From JADJOY01 sp046331705 [NCBI: bacterium] (GTDB lineage: Bacteria > JADJOY01), in contig JAXLQJ010000045.1 in the NCBI GenBank assembly GCA_046331705.1, positions 1-64,000 of the forward strand: a DNA stretch of 64,000 bases. The letters are read 5' to 3'. A program made the position numbers and the translations under genes. Shown here piece after piece: positions 44,977 to 53,339 of this stretch (position 1 is the first letter of the stretch; each line of letters opens with the position of its first letter). The notes beneath the pieces were generated by a model that was given only the letters and a program-made list of their open reading frames with translations, had not been told where the DNA came from and searched no databases.

Positions 44977-45993
44977 GTGCTATCCATCGGCTCCGCCTCG
45001 CTCGACCGCGACGCACCGGATCCAAGCATGGTCGCCGCCTTCGACTCCGCGCAGCAGGCGTTCGTGGCCCATCGCGGGTTCCTGTGGTCGATCGCGTACC
45101 GCATGGTCGGCAGCGCCGCGGACGCGGACGACGTGGTTCAAGACGCATTCGTGCGGGCGCTGGAACGTCCGCCGGCGCGCCTCGACGAGCCGCTGCGCCC
45201 CTGGCTCACGCGCGTGACGATGAACCTCGCGCGCGATCGGCTGCGCGCCCGCAAGCGCGCCGGCTACGTCGGGCCGTGGTTGCCCGCTCCGATCGAGCAC
45301 GATCCGCTCGCGGCCGAGCTCGCCGAGGCGCCCGAGCTCTCACCCTCCGCGCGTTACGACCTGCGGGAGAGCGCGTCGTTCGCGTTCTTGCTGGCGCTCG
45401 AGGCGCTCACTCCCAACCAGCGCGCCGTGCTCTTGATGCGCGACGTCCTCGACGCGTCGGTGGAGGAGACCGCGGACGTGCTCGGGCTGAGCGCGGCCAA
45501 CGTGAAAGTGCAGCACCACCGCGCACGCAAGCGGCTCGAGACCTACGAGCGCACGCGCGAGGCGAGTGCCGCCTCGCGGGAGCGGAGCCACGAGACCTTG
45601 GCCCGCTTCCTGGCGTGCCTCGCGAGCGGCGACCTGGACGGCCTTCAGGAACTGCTCGCCGACGACGTCCGGATCCTGAGCGACGGCGGGGGCGAGTTCC
45701 ACGCGGCGCGAGTGCCGGTGGTGGGTGCGGCGAAAGCGATCCGGTTCCTGCTCAACATCCGGCGCTGGTGGTCCGACGGCGGCAACCAGGCGATCAAGAT
45801 CCTGAACGGCGAGCCCGCGTTCGTCGGCGAAGTTCCGGCGACGAAGCCGAGCTATCCGAGCCGCATCGTGACCCGGATCGAGGTCGACGGGCGCGGCAAG
45901 ATCCGCGAGATCCACAGCGTCCTCGCCACCGCCAAGCTCGGCGCCGTGTTTCGCGGCGACGACGCCGAGCTCACAAGTAGAGACGGACGCTGA
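44977..45993 (+). CDS. ECF41-type RNA polymerase sigma factor with SnoaL-like C-terminal domain
   Basis: 338 residues. GTG 44977 has GGGAGG eight bases upstream. Sigma region 2 lies at about residues 25-95 (HRGFLWSIAYRMVGSAADADDVVQDAFVRA) and region 4 at about 140-190 (LTPNQRAVLLMRDVLDASVEETADVLGLSAANVKVQHHRARKR, in part). Residues 205-330 form a SnoaL-like domain characteristic of ECF41/SigJ, with the DGGG motif in ILSDGGGEFHAAR. In this family the extension contacts the core and controls activity in place of an anti-sigma factor. It shares an operon with the FAD enzyme and may control the motif at 43571. Its 3' end overlaps the convergent DUF4105 gene by 23 bp. Confidence 0.88.
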   Translation: MLSIGSASLDRDAPDPSMVAAFDSAQQAFVAHRGFLWSIAYRMVGSAADADDVVQDAFVRALERPPARLDEPLRPWLTRVTMNLARDRLRARKRAGYVGPWLPAPIEHDPLAAELAEAPELSPSARYDLRESASFAFLLALEALTPNQRAVLLMRDVLDASVEETADVLGLSAANVKVQHHRARKRLETYERTREASAASRERSHETLARFLACLASGDLDGLQELLADDVRILSDGGGEFHAARVPVVGAAKAIRFLLNIRRWWSDGGNQAIKILNGEPAFVGEVPATKPSYPSRIVTRIEVDGRGKIREIHSVLATAKLGAVFRGDDAELTSRDGR

Positions 45994-47974
45994 GCAAGCC
46001 CTCGTAGGCGCCGCGCCAGCGGGTGGCCTCGGCGCGCAGCTCGAGGTCGCGCGCGAGCGAGATCGAGCTCACGCCGTGCACGCGAAAATTCACGCCGTCG
46101 GCGCCGCCGTCGTCGAACGAATCGGGTCGGTCGATGCCGAGGAATGGGTAGAGGTAGCCCGCCTCGAGCTGCACCCGCCAGACGTCGAGCGGCTGGACGA
46201 GGGTTCCGATCGACGCACCCGCTTCGAGCCGATAGCGATCGCGAAACGGCGCGCCCACGCCGGCATCGAGATCGGCGAACGTGTACGCGAATCCTGGCGC
46301 GAACCGCTCCCAGCCGAGGGTGAGCCCCACCCCGCCCGCGACCCCGCCGTACACGCAATTCCAGCCGGCGCACGCGTCCTCGCGAATCCGATCGAGCCCG
46401 ACGTAGACGTGCCACGACGGCCGGATCACCCACGGATCGAGGGGTGCGAGCGACACGATCCGCGCCAGGAAAGCACGGTCCAGCTCGAACGCCGGGGCTT
46501 CCTCGCCGTAGGCCCGCGCCTCGAGCCCGAACATCTCGATCTGCGTGCCGGGCATGTAGCCCGCGGCGGGGTCGAGAAGATCGTGGAGCGCGCCACGCAG
46601 GTAGAGATCCGCGAAGGCGCCGCGCGTGCCGAAGCCGCCACCCAGCGTGATCGCCGACGAGCCGTGTCCCGACTCGGGCGCGGGCGGCGCCGCGACGTCC
46701 GCCGCCGACGGAGGCGCGCCGAGCTTGCCGCGCGCCACCAGCAGCGCGCGCTCGAGTCCGCTGGCCGCCGTCATGGGCGACGCCTCGGCGCGATAGCGAA
46801 CCAGCTCGTACGCGGTGTCGAGGACCGCCACGCGACGCTCGGCCGCGATCTCCTCGAGCAGCGTCGCCGGCTCGCCGCCGTGTGGATCGGCGAGCTTCTC
46901 GGCGGCGACGACCTCGGCGGCGCTCAGCGCCTCGCGGCGTGCCGTCATCACGCGGAATCGCGACGGGCGGAATCGTGACGACGCCACCAATCCAGGCGTG
47001 TCCACGATCGCCTTCACCGTGTCGCCGGGAATCACCCACTTCTGAAAGGCGTCGGTGAGATGAAGCGAGGGATCGCCAGCCTCGAGCACCGCGAGCAAGT
47101 GATACGAGCAGTTCTCGCTCAGGTAGTAGTAGTCGAACCACGCGTGGCCGAGCTCCCAGAGGTGCTCGACCATGCGCGCGACCGCGGCGCGGTCGAGGCT
47201 CAAGCGGTATTCCCAGATGTCGCGATCCTCCATGTCCGCGTACTCCTGGACCTTGAGGTAATACGGCATCGTCGCGAAATAGCCGGGAAACCCGCCGCCG
47301 AGACCCATGAACGTGTAGAGGATGGGATTCTCGGTCGTCGGCAGCGCCGCGTAGTTCACGGCGTAGGCGAGGAGATCGTCGGCGTTGCCCTCGCGCTCGC
47401 GGTTGAGGCGCAGCAACGTGTGACCGAACATCGACGACGGCCCGTTCGGATACGCGGACGCGAAGATCAAGGTCGCCGAGTCGGCGCGAATGGTGTCGCG
47501 CCAATGGTCGAAGCGATCGCAGGGAGCGCGCGGCACGACCAGCGGATCGAAGTGGAGCCGAGAATCGAGCCACGCGAAGCGCGCGGGAAATCGGCAGCGC
47601 GCCGGCTCCGGGCTCCCCTCTTCGCTCTGATCCAGGTCGAACGCCTGGTCGACGAACGCGGTGAGCGTCGCGTCCAGCTCCGCCTGCGGGTTGGTCTTGC
47701 CGTCGGGGGCCAGGAAGAACGCGGCGGCGTCGACCTCGCTGGTGACGCCGCTCGTGAGGCGGTTGGCGCGGTAATGGCCGAGCACCTGCCACTCGCGCGA
47801 TTCGGCGAGGCCGAGCTCGCGCGCCCGCGCGATCCATTCGTCGCGCGCGTGTGCCCGCAGACCGCCTAACCAGTCCGCCGATGGAGCACCTGGCGGGCAC
47901 CCCGTCGTGGCGCAGAGCAGGACCAGCGCGCCGACTCCGCGCGCCGCCCACCGGCGGCCCCGAGAACCGTTCAT
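45971..47974 (-). CDS. DUF4105 lipoprotein
   Basis: 667 residues. The signal (VGALVLLCATTGC) ends in a lipobox cysteine followed by PPG. DUF4105 follows: SATLIFASAYPNGPSSMFGHTLLRL with a conserved His, YAVNYAALPTTENPILYTFMGLGGGFPGYF, and SENCSYHLLAVL with a conserved Cys and His. These residues suggest a permuted NlpC/P60-like thiol hydrolase, as proposed for the family, but activity is not proven. The last 170 residues are beta-strand rich (alternating patterns such as WRVQLEAGYLYPFLG and LELRAEATRWRG, ending VRLYL) and could form an outer-membrane barrel or a beta-sheet domain. Confidence 0.8.
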   Translation of the reverse strand: MNGSRGRRWAARGVGALVLLCATTGCPPGAPSADWLGGLRAHARDEWIARARELGLAESREWQVLGHYRANRLTSGVTSEVDAAAFFLAPDGKTNPQAELDATLTAFVDQAFDLDQSEEGSPEPARCRFPARFAWLDSRLHFDPLVVPRAPCDRFDHWRDTIRADSATLIFASAYPNGPSSMFGHTLLRLNREREGNADDLLAYAVNYAALPTTENPILYTFMGLGGGFPGYFATMPYYLKVQEYADMEDRDIWEYRLSLDRAAVARMVEHLWELGHAWFDYYYLSENCSYHLLAVLEAGDPSLHLTDAFQKWVIPGDTVKAIVDTPGLVASSRFRPSRFRVMTARREALSAAEVVAAEKLADPHGGEPATLLEEIAAERRVAVLDTAYELVRYRAEASPMTAASGLERALLVARGKLGAPPSAADVAAPPAPESGHGSSAITLGGGFGTRGAFADLYLRGALHDLLDPAAGYMPGTQIEMFGLEARAYGEEAPAFELDRAFLARIVSLAPLDPWVIRPSWHVYVGLDRIREDACAGWNCVYGGVAGGVGLTLGWERFAPGFAYTFADLDAGVGAPFRDRYRLEAGASIGTLVQPLDVWRVQLEAGYLYPFLGIDRPDSFDDGGADGVNFRVHGVSSISLARDLELRAEATRWRGAYEGLLSVRLYL

Positions 47975-47993
47975 CGCGAGGATCGGAAAACGC

Positions 47994-48023
47994 GCGGCCC
48001 GGCCGGAGATCCGACCGGGCCGC
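47994..48023 (-). terminator. Rho-independent terminator of the DUF3015 gene
   Basis: GCGGCCCGG (47994-48002) and CCGGGCCGC (48015-48023) form a perfect 9-bp stem, with an inner CGG/CCG pair around an AGAT loop. Read on the minus strand it lies 42 bp after the DUF3015 stop and is followed by CGCGTTTT, a short T-run. It also sits just before the DUF4105 start, so it would insulate that gene. Confidence 0.65.
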
Positions 48024-48064
48024 AGGAATCGAGCACCGTCACGGAGTGCGCGACGGCGTCGCGC

Positions 48065-48571
48065 TCAGAGCTTGGTGCAGCCGTGCGCGAACGTGTCGTT
48101 CGAGGCCAAGGCACCCTTGAACGAGACCAGCGCGTCGCTGGCCGAGGTGCTCTCGCTGGGGAACGTCTTGCTGTAGTTGGCCTGGGCGAACTCGCCCACC
48201 GCGGGCGTGAGGCTCGGATCGCAGCCGAGCAACGTGGTGAATGCAGCGAGGTACTCGCCGCCGCCGCTCGCCATGTCGCGCTCGAGGTTCTCGAGGTTGG
48301 CCTCGGCGAACGCCTGCTGCTCCTTCTCGCCCATCAGCGTTCCGTCCGTGGTGCAGTTGGACGTGCCGGTCGAGATGCCGAAGGTCTGGGTTCCGAACGA
48401 ACCGTTGAGCGTGGACGACACGACCTGGCCCACCTTGTGGTTCTTCTCGATGAGGATCGAGCCGAGACCGCAACCCGAGGGACCGAGCGCCCGCGCCGGG
48501 ATCACGGTCGCCGCGATCAAGCCCGCCGAGCCCACCACCGCTGCAGCAATCCAACCCAACGTTCGCTTCAT
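48065..48571 (-). CDS. DUF3015 secreted protein
   Basis: 168 residues. ATG 48571 has GGAGG four bases upstream. Signal peptide MKRTLGWIAAAVVGSAGLIAATVIPARA, then the DUF3015 pattern LGPSGCGLGSILIEKNHKVG, with NGSFGTQTFGISTGTSNC later. Four cysteines (SGCGLG, TSNCTT, LGCDPS, HGCTKL) could form two disulfides. The protein is periplasmic; no function is established for the family to my knowledge. A good terminator follows. Confidence 0.87.
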   Translation of the reverse strand: MKRTLGWIAAAVVGSAGLIAATVIPARALGPSGCGLGSILIEKNHKVGQVVSSTLNGSFGTQTFGISTGTSNCTTDGTLMGEKEQQAFAEANLENLERDMASGGGEYLAAFTTLLGCDPSLTPAVGEFAQANYSKTFPSESTSASDALVSFKGALASNDTFAHGCTKL

Positions 48572-48673
48572 GAAGCCTCCTGTGCGTGCGTGCCTTCGCT
48601 TGGTCGGCACGCGGTTCGAGTACGCCATTTCCAGCCCATGCGCGCGCACGGTGCCACGCGGCGCAACGGCCCG

Positions 48674-50200
48674 TCAAGACGATCGAGCAGGCGATCGAGC
48701 AGGCGATCGACGCCTGGTCGGCCGAGCCGCGGCACGACCGGTGCCGCGAGCGATGGCGCGGATGCGCACGGTGTCGGTGGCGCCGCGCGCGCGCAGCCGA
48801 CCCGCCACCAGCACCACGCGATCGCCGGGCCCGGCGCAGCCCAGCCCCACCGCCGACTGCTCGGCGGCGGCCAGGAGCGGCTCGATCGCCGTCCCGCGCG
48901 GCAGCCGTCCCGCCACGACTCCCCATTCGAGGGCGAGCTGGCGCCAGGTGGTGGGCTCGGGCGTGAGCGCCACCACCGGCATCACGAGCCGCTCACGCGC
49001 CACCAGGCTCGCGGTGCGCCCGCTCTCCGTCAGCACGATCACGGCGCTCGCGCGCGCCTCGGTGGCCGCCCGCGCCGCCGCGCGCGCGGTCGCCTCGGCG
49101 GTGGTCGCGGCGACATCGAGGTGTGCGCGCGATTCGGCTCCGGGCGGAAATGCGGCGAGCTCGCCCGCGTCGAGTCGCGCGCCGATGTCGGCCTCCGCCT
49201 TGCGCACGATCCGGTCCATCGTGGCGAGCGCCTCCACGGGATACGCACCGCTCGCGGTCTCGCCCGAGAGCATCACGGCGGTGGTGCCGTCGTAGATCGC
49301 GTTGGCCACGTCGGAGGCCTCGGCGCGCGTGGGACGCGCGTGCTCGATCATCGATTCGAGCATCTGCGTGGCGGTGATCACCGGCTTGGCGTGGGCGACC
49401 GCCAGGCGAACGAGTCGCTTCTGGATTCCGGGCACGTCCTCGGGGCCGATCTCGACCCCCATGTCGCCGCGGGCGATCATGACGGCGTCGGCGACGGCCA
49501 CGATCTCGTCGATCCGCGCGACCGCTTCCGGCCGCTCGATCTTGGCGACGACGTTCGCCCGGCCGCCGAGCGCCACGATGCGCCGCTTCAGGTCCCGCAC
49601 CTCCGCGGCACTGCGCACGAACGACAGCGCGACGAAGTCGACCCCAAGCCGCACACACAGCGCCAGGTCAGCCAGATCCTTGGGCGTGAGCGCCGGCGTG
49701 CGGATGTGCGTGCCGGGCAGGTTGATGCCGCGGTGCTCGCGCAGCAGCCCGCCCACACGGACCCGCGTGTGCACCGCGCGGCCCTCGACACGTCGCGCCT
49801 CGAGCTCGAGATTGCCGTCGTCGAGCAAGATCCGCTCGCCAGGACGCACGTCGCGCGCCAGCCCCGCGTACGTGCAGCCGATCCGCCCGGGCTCGCCGAC
49901 GACGTCCTCGCTCGCCACGACGATGAGCTCGGCGCCGCGACGCAGCGCGATCGGCGCGCCGTCGCGAAGCCGGCCGACGCGGATCTTCGGCCCCTGCAGA
50001 TCGGCCAGCAGCGCCACGGGCCGGCCCGCTGCGCGGGAAACGCGGCGCACGCGCCGTGCGAGGCGCGCGTGCGATGCGTGATCGCCGTGCGAGAAGTTGA
50101 GCCGGAACACGTCGGCGCCGGCGCGCACCAGCAACGCGATGGTGTGCTCGTCGGCGCTCGCCGGCCCCAGCGTCGCGACGATCTTGGTGCGCCGGCGCAT
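48674..50200 (-). CDS. pyk: Pyruvate kinase
   Basis: 508 residues; makes pyruvate and ATP from phosphoenolpyruvate. Motifs are in order: RRTKIVATLGPAS, FRLNFSHGDHASH, LADLQGPKIRVG, NLPGTHIRTPALTPKDLADL, IARGDMGVEIGPEDVPGIQK, and ITATQMLESMIEHARPTRAEASDVANAIYDG. Catalytic Lys in VVAKIERPEA is present. The C-terminal 35 residues are a basic Arg/Ala/Ser tail beyond the usual end. Its DNA carries three tandem copies of a 10-12 bp unit (GATCGAGCAGGC, 48678-48710), so the tail may have grown by slippage. ATG 50200 gives the family start; ATG 50239 is also possible. Confidence 0.9.
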   Translation of the reverse strand: MRRRTKIVATLGPASADEHTIALLVRAGADVFRLNFSHGDHASHARLARRVRRVSRAAGRPVALLADLQGPKIRVGRLRDGAPIALRRGAELIVVASEDVVGEPGRIGCTYAGLARDVRPGERILLDDGNLELEARRVEGRAVHTRVRVGGLLREHRGINLPGTHIRTPALTPKDLADLALCVRLGVDFVALSFVRSAAEVRDLKRRIVALGGRANVVAKIERPEAVARIDEIVAVADAVMIARGDMGVEIGPEDVPGIQKRLVRLAVAHAKPVITATQMLESMIEHARPTRAEASDVANAIYDGTTAVMLSGETASGAYPVEALATMDRIVRKAEADIGARLDAGELAAFPPGAESRAHLDVAATTAEATARAAARAATEARASAVIVLTESGRTASLVARERLVMPVVALTPEPTTWRQLALEWGVVAGRLPRGTAIEPLLAAAEQSAVGLGCAGPGDRVVLVAGRLRARGATDTVRIRAIARGTGRAAARPTRRRSPARSPARSS

Positions 50201-50257
50201 GGCGTTCGTTTCGTGGCGTGCTCGCGCTGCCTCAGACATCGCCTGGCCAGCCACGGC

Positions 50258-50671
50258 TCAGATGAATGGGTTCACGACCCGGATCGCCCCGTACCGCTGC
50301 CCCGAGCTCAAGTCTTCGCTGTAGACGACCCCCGCTCCGAGCGCTTCCGCCGCGGCAAGAATGGCGCCGTCCCAATACGAGATCCGAAACCGGCGGCTGA
50401 TCACCGCGGCGACCTTGACGAGGCTCGAATCGATGGCGATGCAAGGAAACGCCTCGAGCTGCTCGATCCACGCGACCGCTTCCGCCGGCGAGAGTGGGAC
50501 CGCGATCTTGTGAACGACCGTGACGTAGAACTCTTGCAACACCTGCGCAGACAAGCCGAACTCGGCCTGAGCGAGCAAGTCACGGGCTCGTTCTCGTTTT
50601 CGTACCTCGCGCTCCTGACCGGCAGCTGCGTACACCAGCACGTTGGTGTCGAGCAGGCACTCAACGCTCAT
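50258..50671 (-). CDS. vapC: VapC-type PIN-domain toxin
   Basis: 137 residues, the normal PIN toxin size. The acidic metal-binding residues are in place: LLDTNVLVY (Asp8), LSAQVLQEFYV with the Glu, and ISYWDGAILAAA with the later Asp, then VYSEDL. Such toxins cleave RNA, often initiator tRNA or rRNA. Its ATG lies inside the 3' end of the antitoxin gene (11-bp overlap), the usual coupled vapBC layout. It lies between pyk and the Kir channel and may be a mobile-type insertion, though no flanking repeats are seen. Confidence 0.88.
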   Translation of the reverse strand: MSVECLLDTNVLVYAAAGQEREVRKRERARDLLAQAEFGLSAQVLQEFYVTVVHKIAVPLSPAEAVAWIEQLEAFPCIAIDSSLVKVAAVISRRFRISYWDGAILAAAEALGAGVVYSEDLSSGQRYGAIRVVNPFI

Positions 50672-50891
50672 GGAGGTCGTCGCGACTCCACGTCTTGGGA
50701 CCGATTCGCGCCTTGGATCGATTGCTCAGATCGAGCAGTCGCCGGCGGGCGCGGCGGGCGCGGTCCTCACGCGTTGCGATCTCAGTCAGGAACTCGCGCA
50801 CGAGGCGGTTCACCGACGAGTGGCGAGCCGCGGCGTATTGCCGGGCCGCCGCGAGGACGGATTCGTCGACGCTCAACGTGAGATTCTTCAT
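50661..50891 (-). CDS. vapB: VapB-type ribbon-helix-helix antitoxin
   Basis: 76 residues. Start ATG 50891 gives MKNLTLSVDESVLAAARQYA, a ribbon-helix-helix strand and helix, then the second helix SSVNRLVREFLTEIA. The basic C-terminal half (RRARRRLLDLSNRSKARIG) would wrap the toxin. The promoter and palindrome directly upstream suggest it represses its own operon. The predicted transcription start coincides with the ATG, so the mRNA may be leaderless. Confidence 0.83.
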   Translation of the reverse strand: MKNLTLSVDESVLAAARQYAAARHSSVNRLVREFLTEIATREDRARRARRRLLDLSNRSKARIGPKTWSRDDLHER

Positions 50892-50926
50892 GCACACAGT
50901 TTACGTGTGACTGTGCGCTTGCTCAA
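50892..50926 (-). promoter_or_regulatory. vapBC promoter with overlapping palindromic operator
   Basis: On the minus strand TTGAGC (50926-50921) and TAAACT (50903-50898) are 17 bp apart, four of six matches each. The -10 ends seven bases before the vapB ATG at 50891. An inverted repeat of nine-base half-sites (GCACACAGT at 50892-50900, ACTGTGCGC at 50910-50918, one mismatch) covers the -10 and spacer, so a bound VapB dimer would block RNA polymerase. The half-site spacing fits the ribbon-helix-helix antitoxin class. Confidence 0.6.
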
Positions 50927-50940
50927 CACCACCTGCGAGG

Positions 50941-51873
50941 CTACTGCGGCGCACCCACCGGCACCACGTCGTGGAAACGCGTGAGATCGACGCTGCGACG
51001 CCCGTCGGCGCTCACGCTCAGCACGTCCACGAAGCGCGCGTTCCAGACGATCTCCGCGGCAACGTAGGAACGCCGCGCGTGAACCGTCTGCGAGAAGGTG
51101 TCGTCGATGCCGCTCAGCACCACGATGATCTCGGCATCGCGCTCCGCCAGTTCCGCGGCGCTCAATCCGTTGAGCGGGCTGAGCTCGTCGATGGGATGAA
51201 TCGCGGTCCACGAGAACGCGAACACCGGGCTCTCGCTGCGGAGAAAGCGCAGGTCCTCGACCCGGCGGATCGGCTCGCCCTCGGCCGTGAAGGAATTCGT
51301 CGCGATCACCGCCCGCAGGTGCGCCTCGACGAGCTGATTCGCGCGCTGATTGGCCATGCGGAAGATCAGGCACGGCATGCCCTCGCGGCGCGTGACCAAG
51401 GCCACGTTGCTGAACAGCACGCGCGCGCGGGGCTGGGCGAACTTCGAGTACATGAGGCCCGTGGCCACCGCGAATCCGAGCAATCCGACGAGCGACTCGA
51501 GGGCCACCAGCGAGTTCGCGTAGAGGCCGCGCGGCGCCATCGTGCCGTAACCGATCGTCGCCATGGTCTGGATGGAGAAGAAGAACGCGTCGAGGAACGA
51601 ATGCGGGCGCGCATGCTCGATCACGTCGCCACCGAGAACGTAGAGCGTGGCGAACATGGCGTTGGCCGAGACGTAGAAGAGCCCGAGCAAGGCGATGAGC
51701 ACCGGCCACGGCATCGAGAGCAGGCGGTGATAGAGATCGGTGAGTGGGTGCTGGCGCGCGCCGACCAGGGCGATGTTCGAGCGCCCGCTCGCGTCCAGGA
51801 CGCGCATGGCGCGCGCGTGGACCCCTGGCACGCCATGCGGCGACACTTGGCTGGAGTCGTCCCTCGACGACAT
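50941..51873 (-). CDS. Inward-rectifier (Kir-type) potassium channel
   Basis: 310 residues. N-terminal amphipathic region, TM1 (MPWPVLIALLGLFYVSANAMF), pore helix and selectivity filter TIGYGTM, and TM2 (LESLVGLLGFAVATGLMYSKFA), followed by the beta-rich cytoplasmic Kir domain (ARVLFSNVALVTRREGMPCLIFRMANQRANQLVEA). This is the KirBac pattern, a tetrameric K+ channel. ATG 51873 is one base after the aldehyde dehydrogenase stop, so the two are translated together. An upstream TTG would overlap the previous gene. Confidence 0.9.
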   Translation of the reverse strand: MSSRDDSSQVSPHGVPGVHARAMRVLDASGRSNIALVGARQHPLTDLYHRLLSMPWPVLIALLGLFYVSANAMFATLYVLGGDVIEHARPHSFLDAFFFSIQTMATIGYGTMAPRGLYANSLVALESLVGLLGFAVATGLMYSKFAQPRARVLFSNVALVTRREGMPCLIFRMANQRANQLVEAHLRAVIATNSFTAEGEPIRRVEDLRFLRSESPVFAFSWTAIHPIDELSPLNGLSAAELAERDAEIIVVLSGIDDTFSQTVHARRSYVAAEIVWNARFVDVLSVSADGRRSVDLTRFHDVVPVGAPQ

Positions 51874-51874
51874 C

Positions 51875-53305
<1,431 letters not shown>

Positions 53306-53339
53306 GACGCGCCTTTCCGAGAACGCCCGCCGACGAGGA

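Noticed and set aside
45852-47951. A second 699-codon open frame over the DUF4105 gene
   Set aside because: It is Arg-rich, lacks any motif, and the other frame carries the signal peptide, lipobox and DUF4105 residues.
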